The notes below the pieces were generated by a model that saw only the letters and a program-made list of their open reading frames with translations, did not search any database and was not told the origin of the DNA. From Devosia sp. SD17-2 (GTDB taxonomy: Bacteria; Pseudomonadota; Alphaproteobacteria; Rhizobiales; Devosiaceae), in contig NZ_CP104002.1 in the NCBI RefSeq assembly GCF_029201565.1, positions 1 through 64,000 on the forward strand: a stretch of DNA of 64,000 nucleotides. The letters run 5' to 3'. Of this stretch, positions 38,342 to 47,377 are shown piece after piece. A program made the position numbers and the translations under genes. Each line of letters opens with the position of its first letter. Position 1 is the first letter of the stretch.

Positions 38342-41300
38342 GCCTTTTTTCCATCCCGCCACACGCGCCTTTCCTGCCAACGCTGGCGGCGGCGGTGATG
38401 GATGGGCGCCTGCTCGGCGACTGGCCACGCACGGGACCGTTCTGGCTCAGCGATGTCACCATCGTCCTGCCCACCCAACGCGCCAAGCGCGTGCTGGCGC
38501 AGGCTTTTCTCGAGCATCCCGACTTCAGCGGGCTCTTGCCCGACATTCGCACCTTCGGTGGCGAGGTGGAGGACGAAGAACCCTTCCTGCCGCCATTCGA
38601 AGCGGCGGCATTGCCCCGGCCCGCGTCCGTGCTGCACCGGCGACTGGTGCTGTCGCGCCTCGTCGCGGCATGGGCTCGCACACCCGCGGGAAGCGAGGCG
38701 TTCTCGACACCCCCGACGGCCGCGGAAATTTTCTCCATGGCCGATTCGCTCGGGCTGGTTTTCGACGATCTTGCCATTGAGGAACGCGACGCCAGCGCGC
38801 TCAAGGTGATCGCCGAGCAACTCTCGCCGACGCTGGGCGCCTATTGGCAGCAGACACTGACCTTTCTCGATATTGCCCTCACCGTCTGGCCGCATGTGCT
38901 GGCAGACATGGGCCTCGCAGACCCCGCATTCCTCCGCGGGGCGCGGCTCGATCGCCAAGCCGACGCCGCTCCTCTGGTCTACGGCGAAAAGCCAGTGATC
39001 GCGGCAGGGTCGACCGGCTCGATTCCGGCCACGGCGCGCCTGTTGCGGGCCATTTCCCGGCTGCCGCGCGGCGCGCTGGTGCTGCCGGGGCTCGATACTG
39101 CGATGAGTGCCGATACCCACGCCGCGCTGCTCGATCCGCTCAAGAGCCCGCATGGCCATCCGCAATATAATCTGGCGCGCCTGCTGCGGACGCTGGGGGC
39201 CGGGCCGGGGCAGGTGGTGGACCTCGTCGCGGAACGGCATCCACGCACCCATCTCGTCAGCAAGGCGCTGGCGCTGACCGAGGAAACGGCCGGCTGGTAT
39301 GAGGCGCGGCTTGACGGCGATCGGCTGGAGACGGCGCTCAAGGGCATGGCGGTGATCGCCGCACGCCACGAGGACGAAGAGGCGCGGGCCATCGCCCTGG
39401 CGACGCGGGCCGCGCTGGCCGAGGAAAAGACCGTCGGCATCATCACCCCGGACCGCAATCTGGCGCGGCGGATTGCGGCTGAACTGGCGCGTTTTGACAT
39501 TTATGTCGACGACGCTGCCGGTGCGCCGCTGTTCCATGCCCCGGTCGGGCGGCTGGCCCGACAGATCCTCAATCTGGCGGTATCGCGCTGTGGCGCGGTC
39601 GATCTTGTTGCCCTGCTGCGCAGCCGCTGGGCGCTGTTCGGATACACCCGCGCCGAGTTGGGCGCGCTGACCGATGCCATCGAGCTCGGTCTACTGCGCG
39701 GGCAGCGCATTGCGCCCGGACTTGCAGGTCTCCGCGCCGCACTTGCCGCCCATGTCGCCGAGCCGCCAAAACATGCGGCGCGCAAGCTTTCGAGCGAGGA
39801 TGGCGAGGCCATATCGGCGCTGCTGGATCGGGTGGAGGCGGCGATTGCGCCGCTCGTGGCGCTCGTCGACGGCCAGAGCATGGATGCAGCTGACCTCGCA
39901 CAGGCACTGCGGCTGGCGCTCGTGGCCACCGCCGATGGCGCGTCCCTGCGCGGCCGCGACGAGTTTGAGGGCTGGGCCGACCAGATGGTCGGACACCGCG
40001 GGGAGGGGCACCCGTTCCCGCCCATCGCGCTTGATCGCGTGCTATCGGCGCTGATGACCGGCTTTCAGGTGCGCAACCATGCCGAGCGCCGGACGGACAT
40101 CGCCATCTGGGGGCAGCTCGAAGCCCGGCTCATGTCGCCGGACCTGGTCATCCTCGGCGCGGTCAATGAAGACAAATGGCCCGAACCGGCCGATCCCGGT
40201 CCCTGGCTCAGCCGCGGCATGCGGCTGGCGGCGGGGCTGGAGCCGCCTGAGCGGCTGCAGGGCCTTGCGGCCCATGACTTCGCCCAGGCCATCGGCAACA
40301 GCGATGTCATCGTCGCCTATGCCCGAAGGATTGGCGCAAGCCCGGCCAGCCCATCGCGTTTTCTGCAGCGGCTGGATGCCTTTATCGGAGCCGAGGCGGC
40401 GGACGGGCTTCGCGACAAGGGCGCGATCTGGCTCGATCAGGCGCGGGCACTCGACGCTGTGGCAGAGACCCGGGCAGCGGTGCGACCGCTGCCCAATCCG
40501 CCGATCCATCTGCGGCCACGGCGTCTCTCAGTAACCGAGATCGAGACGCTAATGCGCTCGCCCTACGACCTTTACGCGCGCCATGTCCTTGGGCTGCGAC
40601 GGCTCGATCCGCTCGGCGATGTTCCGGATGCGCGCGAGCGCGGCACGATCATCCACGATGCGCTGGGGCGGTTTGTCATGGAAGGGCACGACCCCAATGC
40701 GCCGGACGCCTTCGACACGCTCATGACTATCGCCGCCGATTCGTTTTCGGGCCTGGAAGCCATAGGGGAACGCCGGGATATCTGGCTGCGCCGGTTTGAG
40801 ACGGCGGCGCGGCAATTCCTTGAGTTTGAACGGCTTAGAGCCGCGCGGGTGCGAAAACGCCACGCCGAAATCCGCGGCGAGATGACCTTGCCCATGGTCG
40901 AGCCCTTCCTCATCACCGGCCAGGCGGACCGCGTCGATGTGATGATGGATGGCAGTGTCGAAATCCTTGATTTCAAAACAGGAACACCGCCAACCAAGGG
41001 CATGATGAGGGCTTTCGAGGCGCCGCAATTGCTGGTCGAGGCGCTGATGGCCGAGGCCGGGGCGATGAAGGATATTCCGCCGGCAAAGACCGGGGCGCTG
41101 ATCTACGTCAAGATCGGGCTCGGGCCTGAGGCTTTTGTGCCGAGCGATTTTGCGCCGGCCGAGGGAATGGATCTGATGGAGGCGGCCGAGGAGATCGGAC
41201 GGCGGATGCAGGGGCACATCGATTTTTTCCTCTATAATCAACACCCTATGCCGGCCCGCCTGTTGCCCTTGCTAAGCCAGCGGTTTGCCGGCGCCTATGA

Positions 41301-41358
41301 TCATCTGTCGCGACTGGCTGAATGGACGGCGGTCGATGGCGGGGAGGACAGCGAATGA
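38338..41358 (+). CDS. addB: Double-strand break repair protein AddB
   Basis: Subunit of the AddAB helicase-nuclease that processes DNA ends for RecA. The 1006-residue protein has the size and N-terminal ILPTQRAKRVLAQAFLE segment of alphaproteobacterial AddB, and a C-terminal RecB-type nuclease domain with ILDFKTGTPP and, before it, ITGQADRVDV. The helicase-like part lacks a clean Walker A, as usual. Start overlaps murU by four bases; its stop overlaps the addA start (ATGA). Confidence 0.95.
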   Translation: MSLFSIPPHAPFLPTLAAAVMDGRLLGDWPRTGPFWLSDVTIVLPTQRAKRVLAQAFLEHPDFSGLLPDIRTFGGEVEDEEPFLPPFEAAALPRPASVLHRRLVLSRLVAAWARTPAGSEAFSTPPTAAEIFSMADSLGLVFDDLAIEERDASALKVIAEQLSPTLGAYWQQTLTFLDIALTVWPHVLADMGLADPAFLRGARLDRQADAAPLVYGEKPVIAAGSTGSIPATARLLRAISRLPRGALVLPGLDTAMSADTHAALLDPLKSPHGHPQYNLARLLRTLGAGPGQVVDLVAERHPRTHLVSKALALTEETAGWYEARLDGDRLETALKGMAVIAARHEDEEARAIALATRAALAEEKTVGIITPDRNLARRIAAELARFDIYVDDAAGAPLFHAPVGRLARQILNLAVSRCGAVDLVALLRSRWALFGYTRAELGALTDAIELGLLRGQRIAPGLAGLRAALAAHVAEPPKHAARKLSSEDGEAISALLDRVEAAIAPLVALVDGQSMDAADLAQALRLALVATADGASLRGRDEFEGWADQMVGHRGEGHPFPPIALDRVLSALMTGFQVRNHAERRTDIAIWGQLEARLMSPDLVILGAVNEDKWPEPADPGPWLSRGMRLAAGLEPPERLQGLAAHDFAQAIGNSDVIVAYARRIGASPASPSRFLQRLDAFIGAEAADGLRDKGAIWLDQARALDAVAETRAAVRPLPNPPIHLRPRRLSVTEIETLMRSPYDLYARHVLGLRRLDPLGDVPDARERGTIIHDALGRFVMEGHDPNAPDAFDTLMTIAADSFSGLEAIGERRDIWLRRFETAARQFLEFERLRAARVRKRHAEIRGEMTLPMVEPFLITGQADRVDVMMDGSVEILDFKTGTPPTKGMMRAFEAPQLLVEALMAEAGAMKDIPPAKTGALIYVKIGLGPEAFVPSDFAPAEGMDLMEAAEEIGRRMQGHIDFFLYNQHPMPARLLPLLSQRFAGAYDHLSRLAEWTAVDGGEDSE

Positions 41359-44300
41359 GCCGGGAACGGGGCGAGCTTTCCATCCCTTTTGACACCACGC
41401 GGGCGCAGGGCGAAGCGACCGATCCCAGTCGCTCCATCTGGGTGGAAGCCAATGCAGGATCAGGGAAAACTTTCGTTCTGACCCGGCGGGTGCTGCGGCT
41501 TTTGCTGGCCGGGGTGTTTCCGGAATCGATCCTGTGCCTCACCTATACCAAGGCGGCGGCGGCGGAGATGCGGGGGCGCGTTTCGGCCGAACTGGCGGCC
41601 TGGGCCGTGATGCCGCAGGATAGATTATATAAGGAATTGCAGGGGCTTACCGGGGCAGCGGTGACCGATGTTATCGTCGGTCGGGCGCGAACCCTGTTCG
41701 CCCGGTCGCTGGAAACGCCGGGTGGGCTGAGGATATTGACCATCCACGCCTTCTGCGAGGCCGTTCTGCACCGGTTTCCGATCGAAGCGGGGGTGCCATT
41801 CGACTTCTCGGTGATCGAAGAAGACCAGCAAAATCAAATGATTATGGCTGCCCGCGAGTCGGTTCTGGCCGATGGTTTGCGGGGTGGGGAAAACCGGGCG
41901 GCGGTCGAGACCCTGTTCGGGCTGATGAGCGACTATGCCATTGGCGAAGCTATCAATTCCGGCCTCTCACTGGGGGCGCGGCTTGATGGCGTGCTGGCCG
42001 ATCCAGAGGCCGCCAAGGCCCGGCTGCGGCGCATTGTGGGCTATTCCGGCGCGTCAGCAGAGAGCCTCGAAACGTCACTTGTTGCTAACACACTGTTAGC
42101 ATCGAGCGCGCTCAAACTTCTGATTGGTGAAGGATCTGACAATCCGGATGCGGCGACGCTGCGTAGCCTCGTTTTGACCAAGGATGGAAGCCCGCGCGCG
42201 CGGCTGGTGACCAAGGCGCAGGAGAAGGCGCTGCCCGGCATCGGCGAGATGATGGCGGAAGAGCAGTCGCGCATTCTCCAGATCGACCAGAAGATGATCG
42301 CCGCGCGGCTGATCGAGCGCAGCGAGGCGGTGCTCGACGTGCTGGTGGCGATCGCTCGGCGCTATGAGCGCGACAAGCGGCGCCACTCGCTGCTCGACTT
42401 CGACGATCTGGTCGAAAAACTCGGCGACCTCTTTGCCAATCCGGCGATCGGGCCATGGGTGCAATATAAGCTCGATGCCGGGATCGACCATATTCTGGTC
42501 GATGAGAGCCAGGATACCAATGAGCGGCAATGGCGGGTGGTGAAGGCCATCGCCGAAGAATTCTTTGCCGGTTCCGGCGCAGTGGAGCGGCCACGCTCGG
42601 TATTTGCCGTGGGCGACCAGAAACAGTCGATCTATTCCTTCCAAGGGGCGCAACCGGCGCTGTTCGGACTGACCGGGGGCGAATTTCATCGCAAGGCGCA
42701 GGCGGCGGAAAAGCAGTTCGCGCGGCTACCGCTGCACACGAGTTTCCGGACGCTGGCGGGAATTCTCAACGCAGTAGACCTCGTCTGCGCGCGTCCCGAT
42801 ATCCAGGCGGCGCTGCTCGCCGAGGACAAGGTGGGCCACAATGCGGCCCGCACCCAGCCGGGCGGCACAGTGACCCTGTGGCCGCCCCTGCGCACCGGCG
42901 AGGCCGAGGCAGGCGACGGCGAATGGCCGCGCGAGCCGGTGGAAGCCGAGCAAAGCGGACCGCGTCAGGTTGCCATGCGCATTGCCGCCGAGATCCGGGG
43001 CTGGGTCGACAACCACAGGCCGCTGGGCCATCGGGGCAGGGCGGTTACCGCCGACGACGTGCTGATCCTCGTCCAGTCACGAAACGTGCTGTTCCAGGAG
43101 ATCATCCGGGTCCTGCGGCTGCAGCACCTGCCGACGCCGGGCGCCGACCGGCTCGGGGTGACCGGCCATATCGCCGTGCTTGACCTCCTTGCGCTGATCG
43201 ACGTGCTGCTCAACCCTGCCGATGATCTGCAACTGGCGGCGCTGCTGCGCTCGCCGCTGTTCGACGTCAGCGAGGACGATCTCTTTCAGCTGGCCAGTCC
43301 CCGCAGTGGCGGGCAAAGACTTTGGTCGGCGCTTTTGGCGACGACGATTCCCAATGCACGCGAGGCGGCAGACCGGCTGACGCGCTGGCGGGCCGAGCTC
43401 GACTTCGAGCGGCCCTATGAGTTTCTCACGCGCGTGCTCTATGCCGAAGGCGGGCTCAAGCGCTTCCACGCGCGGCTGGGGACGGAAGTGGACGAGGTGC
43501 TGTCCGAGTTCCTTGAACTCGCGATTGCCCACGAGCAGACCGAGCAGCCCTCGCTGCAGGGCTTTGCCGCGGACATGCGGCGGCGCAATGTGTCGATCAA
43601 GCGCGAGCTGGCCGAAGGCGGCAGCGGCGTGCGGGTGATGACTGTTCACGGCGCCAAGGGGCTGGAGGCGCCGGTGGTGATTCTCGCCGACGCGACCGCC
43701 AAACCCAGTGGCAGCCAGACCGGCACGCCGGTTTATCTCGATGAGCGGCCAGAAGGCCCGATCTTCTTTCACGCCGGCAGCAAGGGCCAGCGGACGACGG
43801 AAATCGAGGAGATCAAGGACCGGATCGATGAAGTTCGGCTCGAGGAATATTGGCGCAAACTCTATGTGGGCATGACCCGCGCCGAGGATGAGCTCTATGT
43901 GACCGGCGCCCTCACGGTAAAAGGCAAGCTCGACGGCACCTGGTATGAGGCCATCGAGGGGGCGCTGCGGCCGCACGGGCAGCGCGTGGACGATGTGAAC
44001 GGGCAGGAAGCAGCGCTGGTCTTCCCCGCGGACCGACCAGTCATCGCGCCGCTGAGCGTGCCTGTACCGGGAGCCCGTGCGGGCTTTTCGCCGCTGATGC
44101 TGGCGCCGCTGCCCGAGTTTGTCGCCGTGCCGGTTCTCTCGCCTTCGGCAGAGGGCGAGAACGCTCCAATCCTTCAGAGCAATGCCGAGAAGGTGCGCGA
44201 CGCCGAACTGGCGCGCAAAAGCGGGCTGGCGCTGCATGCGCTGCTGCAACATATGACCGGCATCGCGCGCAGCGACTGGGACAAGGTGATGCCGCGCGCC

Positions 44301-44726
44301 ATGGAAGCGCTGCTGCCCGACCATGGCGAGGCGCATAACATGGTGATGAACCGGGCCCGGAGCATTCTCGAGCGGGCCGACCTCGCTCCTCTTTTCGGGC
44401 CGCAGAGCCGCGCCGAAGTGCCGTTCCTGGTCAAGGCAGAGCGCGGAGGCGAGGCCGTTCAACTCTCCGGGCGCATCGACCGGCTGGTGGTTGACGACGA
44501 GGGTGTGTTGGTGGTCGACTACAAGTCCGATGCGCATGTGCCGGACCGACCCGAGGCGATACCCGCCCGCTATCTGACCCAGCTTGGGCTATATGCGCTG
44601 GTTGCAGGTCAGCTTTTCCCCGGCCGGATCGTGCGCGCCGCCATTTTGTGGACCGAGTTGGAATCATTGATGAATTTACCTTCTGGCCTGCTCGACGCAG
44701 CACGGGCAGATTTCACCCTGCGGTGA
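41355..44726 (+). CDS. addA: Double-strand break repair helicase AddA
   Basis: UvrD-type helicase and nuclease of the AddAB complex. The 1123 residues start with Walker A EANAGSGKT (31-39), followed by TYTKAAAAEM, LTIHAFCEAVL, Walker B ILVDESQDTN, GDQKQSIYSFQGA and VMTVHGAKGLEAPVV (helicase motifs in order), and end with the nuclease DYKSD motif. The open frame reaches back to 41322, but ATG 41355 overlaps the addB stop and gives the family start. trxA follows 91 bases later, in the order addB-addA-trxA common in rhizobia. Confidence 0.96.
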   Translation: MSRERGELSIPFDTTRAQGEATDPSRSIWVEANAGSGKTFVLTRRVLRLLLAGVFPESILCLTYTKAAAAEMRGRVSAELAAWAVMPQDRLYKELQGLTGAAVTDVIVGRARTLFARSLETPGGLRILTIHAFCEAVLHRFPIEAGVPFDFSVIEEDQQNQMIMAARESVLADGLRGGENRAAVETLFGLMSDYAIGEAINSGLSLGARLDGVLADPEAAKARLRRIVGYSGASAESLETSLVANTLLASSALKLLIGEGSDNPDAATLRSLVLTKDGSPRARLVTKAQEKALPGIGEMMAEEQSRILQIDQKMIAARLIERSEAVLDVLVAIARRYERDKRRHSLLDFDDLVEKLGDLFANPAIGPWVQYKLDAGIDHILVDESQDTNERQWRVVKAIAEEFFAGSGAVERPRSVFAVGDQKQSIYSFQGAQPALFGLTGGEFHRKAQAAEKQFARLPLHTSFRTLAGILNAVDLVCARPDIQAALLAEDKVGHNAARTQPGGTVTLWPPLRTGEAEAGDGEWPREPVEAEQSGPRQVAMRIAAEIRGWVDNHRPLGHRGRAVTADDVLILVQSRNVLFQEIIRVLRLQHLPTPGADRLGVTGHIAVLDLLALIDVLLNPADDLQLAALLRSPLFDVSEDDLFQLASPRSGGQRLWSALLATTIPNAREAADRLTRWRAELDFERPYEFLTRVLYAEGGLKRFHARLGTEVDEVLSEFLELAIAHEQTEQPSLQGFAADMRRRNVSIKRELAEGGSGVRVMTVHGAKGLEAPVVILADATAKPSGSQTGTPVYLDERPEGPIFFHAGSKGQRTTEIEEIKDRIDEVRLEEYWRKLYVGMTRAEDELYVTGALTVKGKLDGTWYEAIEGALRPHGQRVDDVNGQEAALVFPADRPVIAPLSVPVPGARAGFSPLMLAPLPEFVAVPVLSPSAEGENAPILQSNAEKVRDAELARKSGLALHALLQHMTGIARSDWDKVMPRAMEALLPDHGEAHNMVMNRARSILERADLAPLFGPQSRAEVPFLVKAERGGEAVQLSGRIDRLVVDDEGVLVVDYKSDAHVPDRPEAIPARYLTQLGLYALVAGQLFPGRIVRAAILWTELESLMNLPSGLLDAARADFTLR

Positions 44727-44817
44727 ACACCACTTGCGTTGGCGCTGGACTCTCACCAGCTTTGAGGGCAATTAGGCCACCGCTTTACGAACCAAAGCAA
44801 ACCCAGAGGCAAACTCC

Positions 44818-45141
44818 ATGACTCACCAAGTTTCCGACGCCAATTTCGGCGAGGAAGTGCTCAACTCCAACGTGCCGGTCCTGGTGGATTTCTGGGCGGA
44901 ATGGTGCGGACCGTGCCTGGCGATCGCGCCGGTTCTCGATGAATTGTCCACCGAGCTCGAAGGCAAGGTGAAGATCGTCAAGCTCAACGTCGATCAGAAC
45001 CCCTCGACCACCGCCCAGTATGGCGTGCGCTCGATCCCGACCATGATCCTGTTCAAGAACGGCGAAGCCGCCGACATGAAGATCGGCGCCGGCACCCCCA
45101 AGGCAGGTCTCGCCAAATGGCTTGAAGGCCACTCCGCTTAA
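44818..45141 (+). CDS. trxA: Thioredoxin
   Basis: Protein disulfide reductase, 107 residues, with the active site W29-C-G-P-C33 and the cis-proline in [11 protein letters not shown]. The pair after the second cysteine is Leu-Ala rather than the usual Lys-Met, which removes a positive charge near the active site. No signal peptide, so it is cytoplasmic. addA is upstream; its own terminator follows directly. It could be a second thioredoxin, but addA-trxA linkage is the normal place for TrxA in alphaproteobacteria. Confidence 0.95.
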   Translation: MTHQVSDANFGEEVLNSNVPVLVDFWAEWCGPCLAIAPVLDELSTELEGKVKIVKLNVDQNPSTTAQYGVRSIPTMILFKNGEAADMKIGAGTPKAGLAKWLEGHSA

Positions 45142-45167
45142 GGCATCGCGCCTTCAGCGCAATTTTG

Positions 45168-45202
45168 AGACGCCGCCGGCTGTTCCGGCGGCGTCTTTTT
45201 TT
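45168..45202 (+). terminator. Intrinsic terminator of trxA
   Basis: Perfect 12-bp stem AGACGCCGCCGG / CCGGCGGCGTCT with a five-base loop and seven T. Strongest terminator in this part of the window. Confidence 0.93.
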
Positions 45203-45354
45203 GTGGGTGGGCCAGGCTGGTAATCGGGCGCAGGCGAAGCTGAGGCGGGATAGCGGCTGTTCGCTTGCCCACCAGCGCGTCTCACTGGCCCCAGAGAATT
45301 TTCAGTGCTGCCACAGGCTTGGCACAATTTTCCTTGTGTTTCGGAGTCGATAAG

Positions 45355-45370
45355 TCACACAAATGTGTGA
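45355..45370 (+). promoter_or_regulatory. Perfect palindromic operator candidate before the glycosidase
   Basis: TCACACA-AA-TGTGTGA, about 70 bases before the NagZ-like gene start. Its symmetry suggests a dimeric regulator. The half-sites point outwards relative to Crp (TGTGA-N6-TCACA), so it is not a standard Crp site. The rest of the 297-base gap (45142-45438) holds only the trxA terminator and plain GC-rich sequence. Confidence 0.45.
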
Positions 45371-45438
45371 TTGCCTGAACCGGGCCGCAGCATGGCCCTA
45401 CCTGTTGATGCCTTCTCTATTTTTGTGGAGCCTTTTCC

Positions 45439-47109
45439 TTGGCCGCACTGGATTTAACCGCCGCCCCGTTTCACCTCGATGACGAGGCCATTGCCTGGGT
45501 ACACGCTACCCGCGATGGACTGATGCCGCGGGACAAGCTTGCCCAGCTGTTCGTGCTCCTGGCGCGCGGTTCGGCCGATGATGCGCGCGACATGCTGCGC
45601 AGTTTTCGTCCGGGCGGGGTGACGCGCATCTATACGCCTGACCTTGAGGCCGAAATCGCGCTGGCCCGTGACTATGACAGTTTTGGTCCCGCGCCGCTTC
45701 TGGTGAGCGCCGACCTTGAAGGCAGCCGGATGAGCCTGCCCTTTGGCACCTCCGTGCCCAACCCGCTGGCGCTGGCCGCCGTGGACGATGTGGAGGCGAC
45801 CACGGCGATCTCGACCATCATGGCCGCGGAAGCGCGCGCCGTGGGGCTCAACTGGAGTTTTACCCCCGTCATCGACATCAATGCGGCCTGGCGGAGCGCC
45901 ATTGTCGGCACGCGCTCCTATGGAGACAATGTCGAGCGGATCGAACGGCACGCGCTGGCCCAAATCGCGGCATTCCAGGCCAAGGGCGTGGCGGCGACCG
46001 TAAAGCACTGGCCCGGTGAAGGATATGATGATCGCGACCAGCATCTGGTGACGACGGTCAATCCGCTGACGCTGGAGGAGTGGGAGCAGAAATTCGGGCG
46101 GCTTTATCGCGCGGCGATCAAGGCCGGGGTGATGAGCGTGATGTCCGCCCATATCGCCTTCCCCGCCTTTGTGCGTTCGCTCGACCCCGAGGCCAAGGGC
46201 GAAGCCTTCCGGCCGGCCTCGCTGAGCCGGGTGCTGAACGAAACGCTCTTGCGCGAAAAGCTGGGCTTTAACGGGCTGATCGTTTCGGACGCGACGCCGA
46301 TGGCGGGCCTTGGCGATTGGGGACATCGGGACGAGACCCTGCCCGAGCTGGTGATTGCCGGCTGTGACGTCATTCTCTTTTCCGATGATGCCAATGCCGA
46401 TCTGATGCGGCTGGTGAAAGCGGTGGCCGATGGGCGGCTGACGCAGGAGCGCGTTGACGAGGCGGTCACCCGTATCCTCGCCCTGAAGGCGGCGCTGGGC
46501 CTCCACAAGGCGCGGCCGGAGCTGACATTTGAGAGCGCCAAGAGCGCCGTGGCCACGGACGCCAGCCGGGCGCTGGCGCGGGATGTGACCGAGCGGGCGA
46601 TTACGCTGGTCAAGGATGTGCCGGGCCTGCTGCCGATCTCAAAAGAAAAGCACAAGCGCGTGTTGGTCTATTCGACCGGGTCGGTGCAGCCCTTTGCGCC
46701 CGAGCCCATTGCGCTGACGCTGCCGGCCATGCTGGAGGCGGAAGGGTTTGAGGTGACGGTTTTTACGCCAGAGCTCACTGTGAACGCGGCGGACTATGAC
46801 CTTGTGCTTTATCTGCTGGCCGAGGAAACGCTGCTGACGCGCGGCCGGATCTTCCTTGATTGGAAGCGGCTGACCGGGACGGTTTATGGCGCCATGCGCC
46901 GGCACTGGCACGATGTGCCGACGTTGATGGTGTCGCTGGGCTTTCCCTATTACCTCCACGACGCGCCGTGCGTGGGCACCTATGTCAACGCCTATGGCTC
47001 GAGCGATGAGTTTCAGGCCGCTGTGCTTGAGACGCTGCTGGGCCGGAAGCCTTTTGTGGGCAAGAGCCCGGTTGATCCGTTCTGCGGGAGTGAGCAGGGA
47101 AGGTATTGA
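45439..47109 (+). CDS. Glycoside hydrolase family 3, NagZ-like
   Basis: Probably removes N-acetylglucosamine from wall fragments or a related sugar. The 556-residue protein has the GH3 barrel (to about 360) and an added C-terminal domain (about 385-545) not present in short NagZ. The nucleophile is Asp284 in GLIVSDATPMAGL. The NagZ catalytic loop is present as KHWPGEGYDDRDQHL: the D-x-H dyad (Asp200, His202) is kept, but His in the usual KHFPGHG is Glu194. Start is TTG with GGAG eight bases before. No signal peptide seen. It may act with the MurU-like enzyme 8 kb upstream in recycling. Confidence 0.85.
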   Translation: MAALDLTAAPFHLDDEAIAWVHATRDGLMPRDKLAQLFVLLARGSADDARDMLRSFRPGGVTRIYTPDLEAEIALARDYDSFGPAPLLVSADLEGSRMSLPFGTSVPNPLALAAVDDVEATTAISTIMAAEARAVGLNWSFTPVIDINAAWRSAIVGTRSYGDNVERIERHALAQIAAFQAKGVAATVKHWPGEGYDDRDQHLVTTVNPLTLEEWEQKFGRLYRAAIKAGVMSVMSAHIAFPAFVRSLDPEAKGEAFRPASLSRVLNETLLREKLGFNGLIVSDATPMAGLGDWGHRDETLPELVIAGCDVILFSDDANADLMRLVKAVADGRLTQERVDEAVTRILALKAALGLHKARPELTFESAKSAVATDASRALARDVTERAITLVKDVPGLLPISKEKHKRVLVYSTGSVQPFAPEPIALTLPAMLEAEGFEVTVFTPELTVNAADYDLVLYLLAEETLLTRGRIFLDWKRLTGTVYGAMRRHWHDVPTLMVSLGFPYYLHDAPCVGTYVNAYGSSDEFQAAVLETLLGRKPFVGKSPVDPFCGSEQGRY

Positions 47110-47143
47110 GGGGATTGGGGAATTTAGAAGGGGGCACTTCTTC

Positions 47144-47345
47144 TCCCTCCCCCTTGTGGGGAGGGCAGCAGAGCTCGGCCGGGAGGCCGTAGCGGCGCTG
47201 GGTGGGGGTGTTGCAAAGGCATCGGGGCTCTCCGCCCCCCACCCTCAATCCAGCCATTCGCGCATAGCGCTCATGGCCTTCTTCGCTCAAATCGCTCCAC
47301 TGGAGCGATTTGCCTGACGGACGCTTAGAAGCCCCACAGGGGCGA
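47144..47345. repeat. Mosaic inverted-repeat element, copy 3
   Basis: Between convergent glycosidase and folC genes. CTCCCTCCCCCTTGTGGGGAGGG (47144-47165) is shared with the 52.4 kb copy. Further in, GGGTGGGGGTG faces CCCCCCACCCTC. The 25-base palindrome listed separately lies inside it. Confidence 0.7.
47288..47312. repeat. 25-base perfect palindrome
   Basis: CAAATCGCTCCA-C-TGGAGCGATTTG, 12-bp arms around one base, within the repeat element. It could form a hairpin on either transcript of the two convergent genes. Confidence 0.8.
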
Positions 47346-47377
47346 GGGGGCGATAGAGCCGTTGGATCGGCTCGGAA

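Noticed and set aside
45319..45340. TTGGCACAATTTTCCTTGTG as a sigma-54 promoter of the glycosidase.
   Set aside because: The -24 block fits, but spacing puts CC rather than TTGC at -12.
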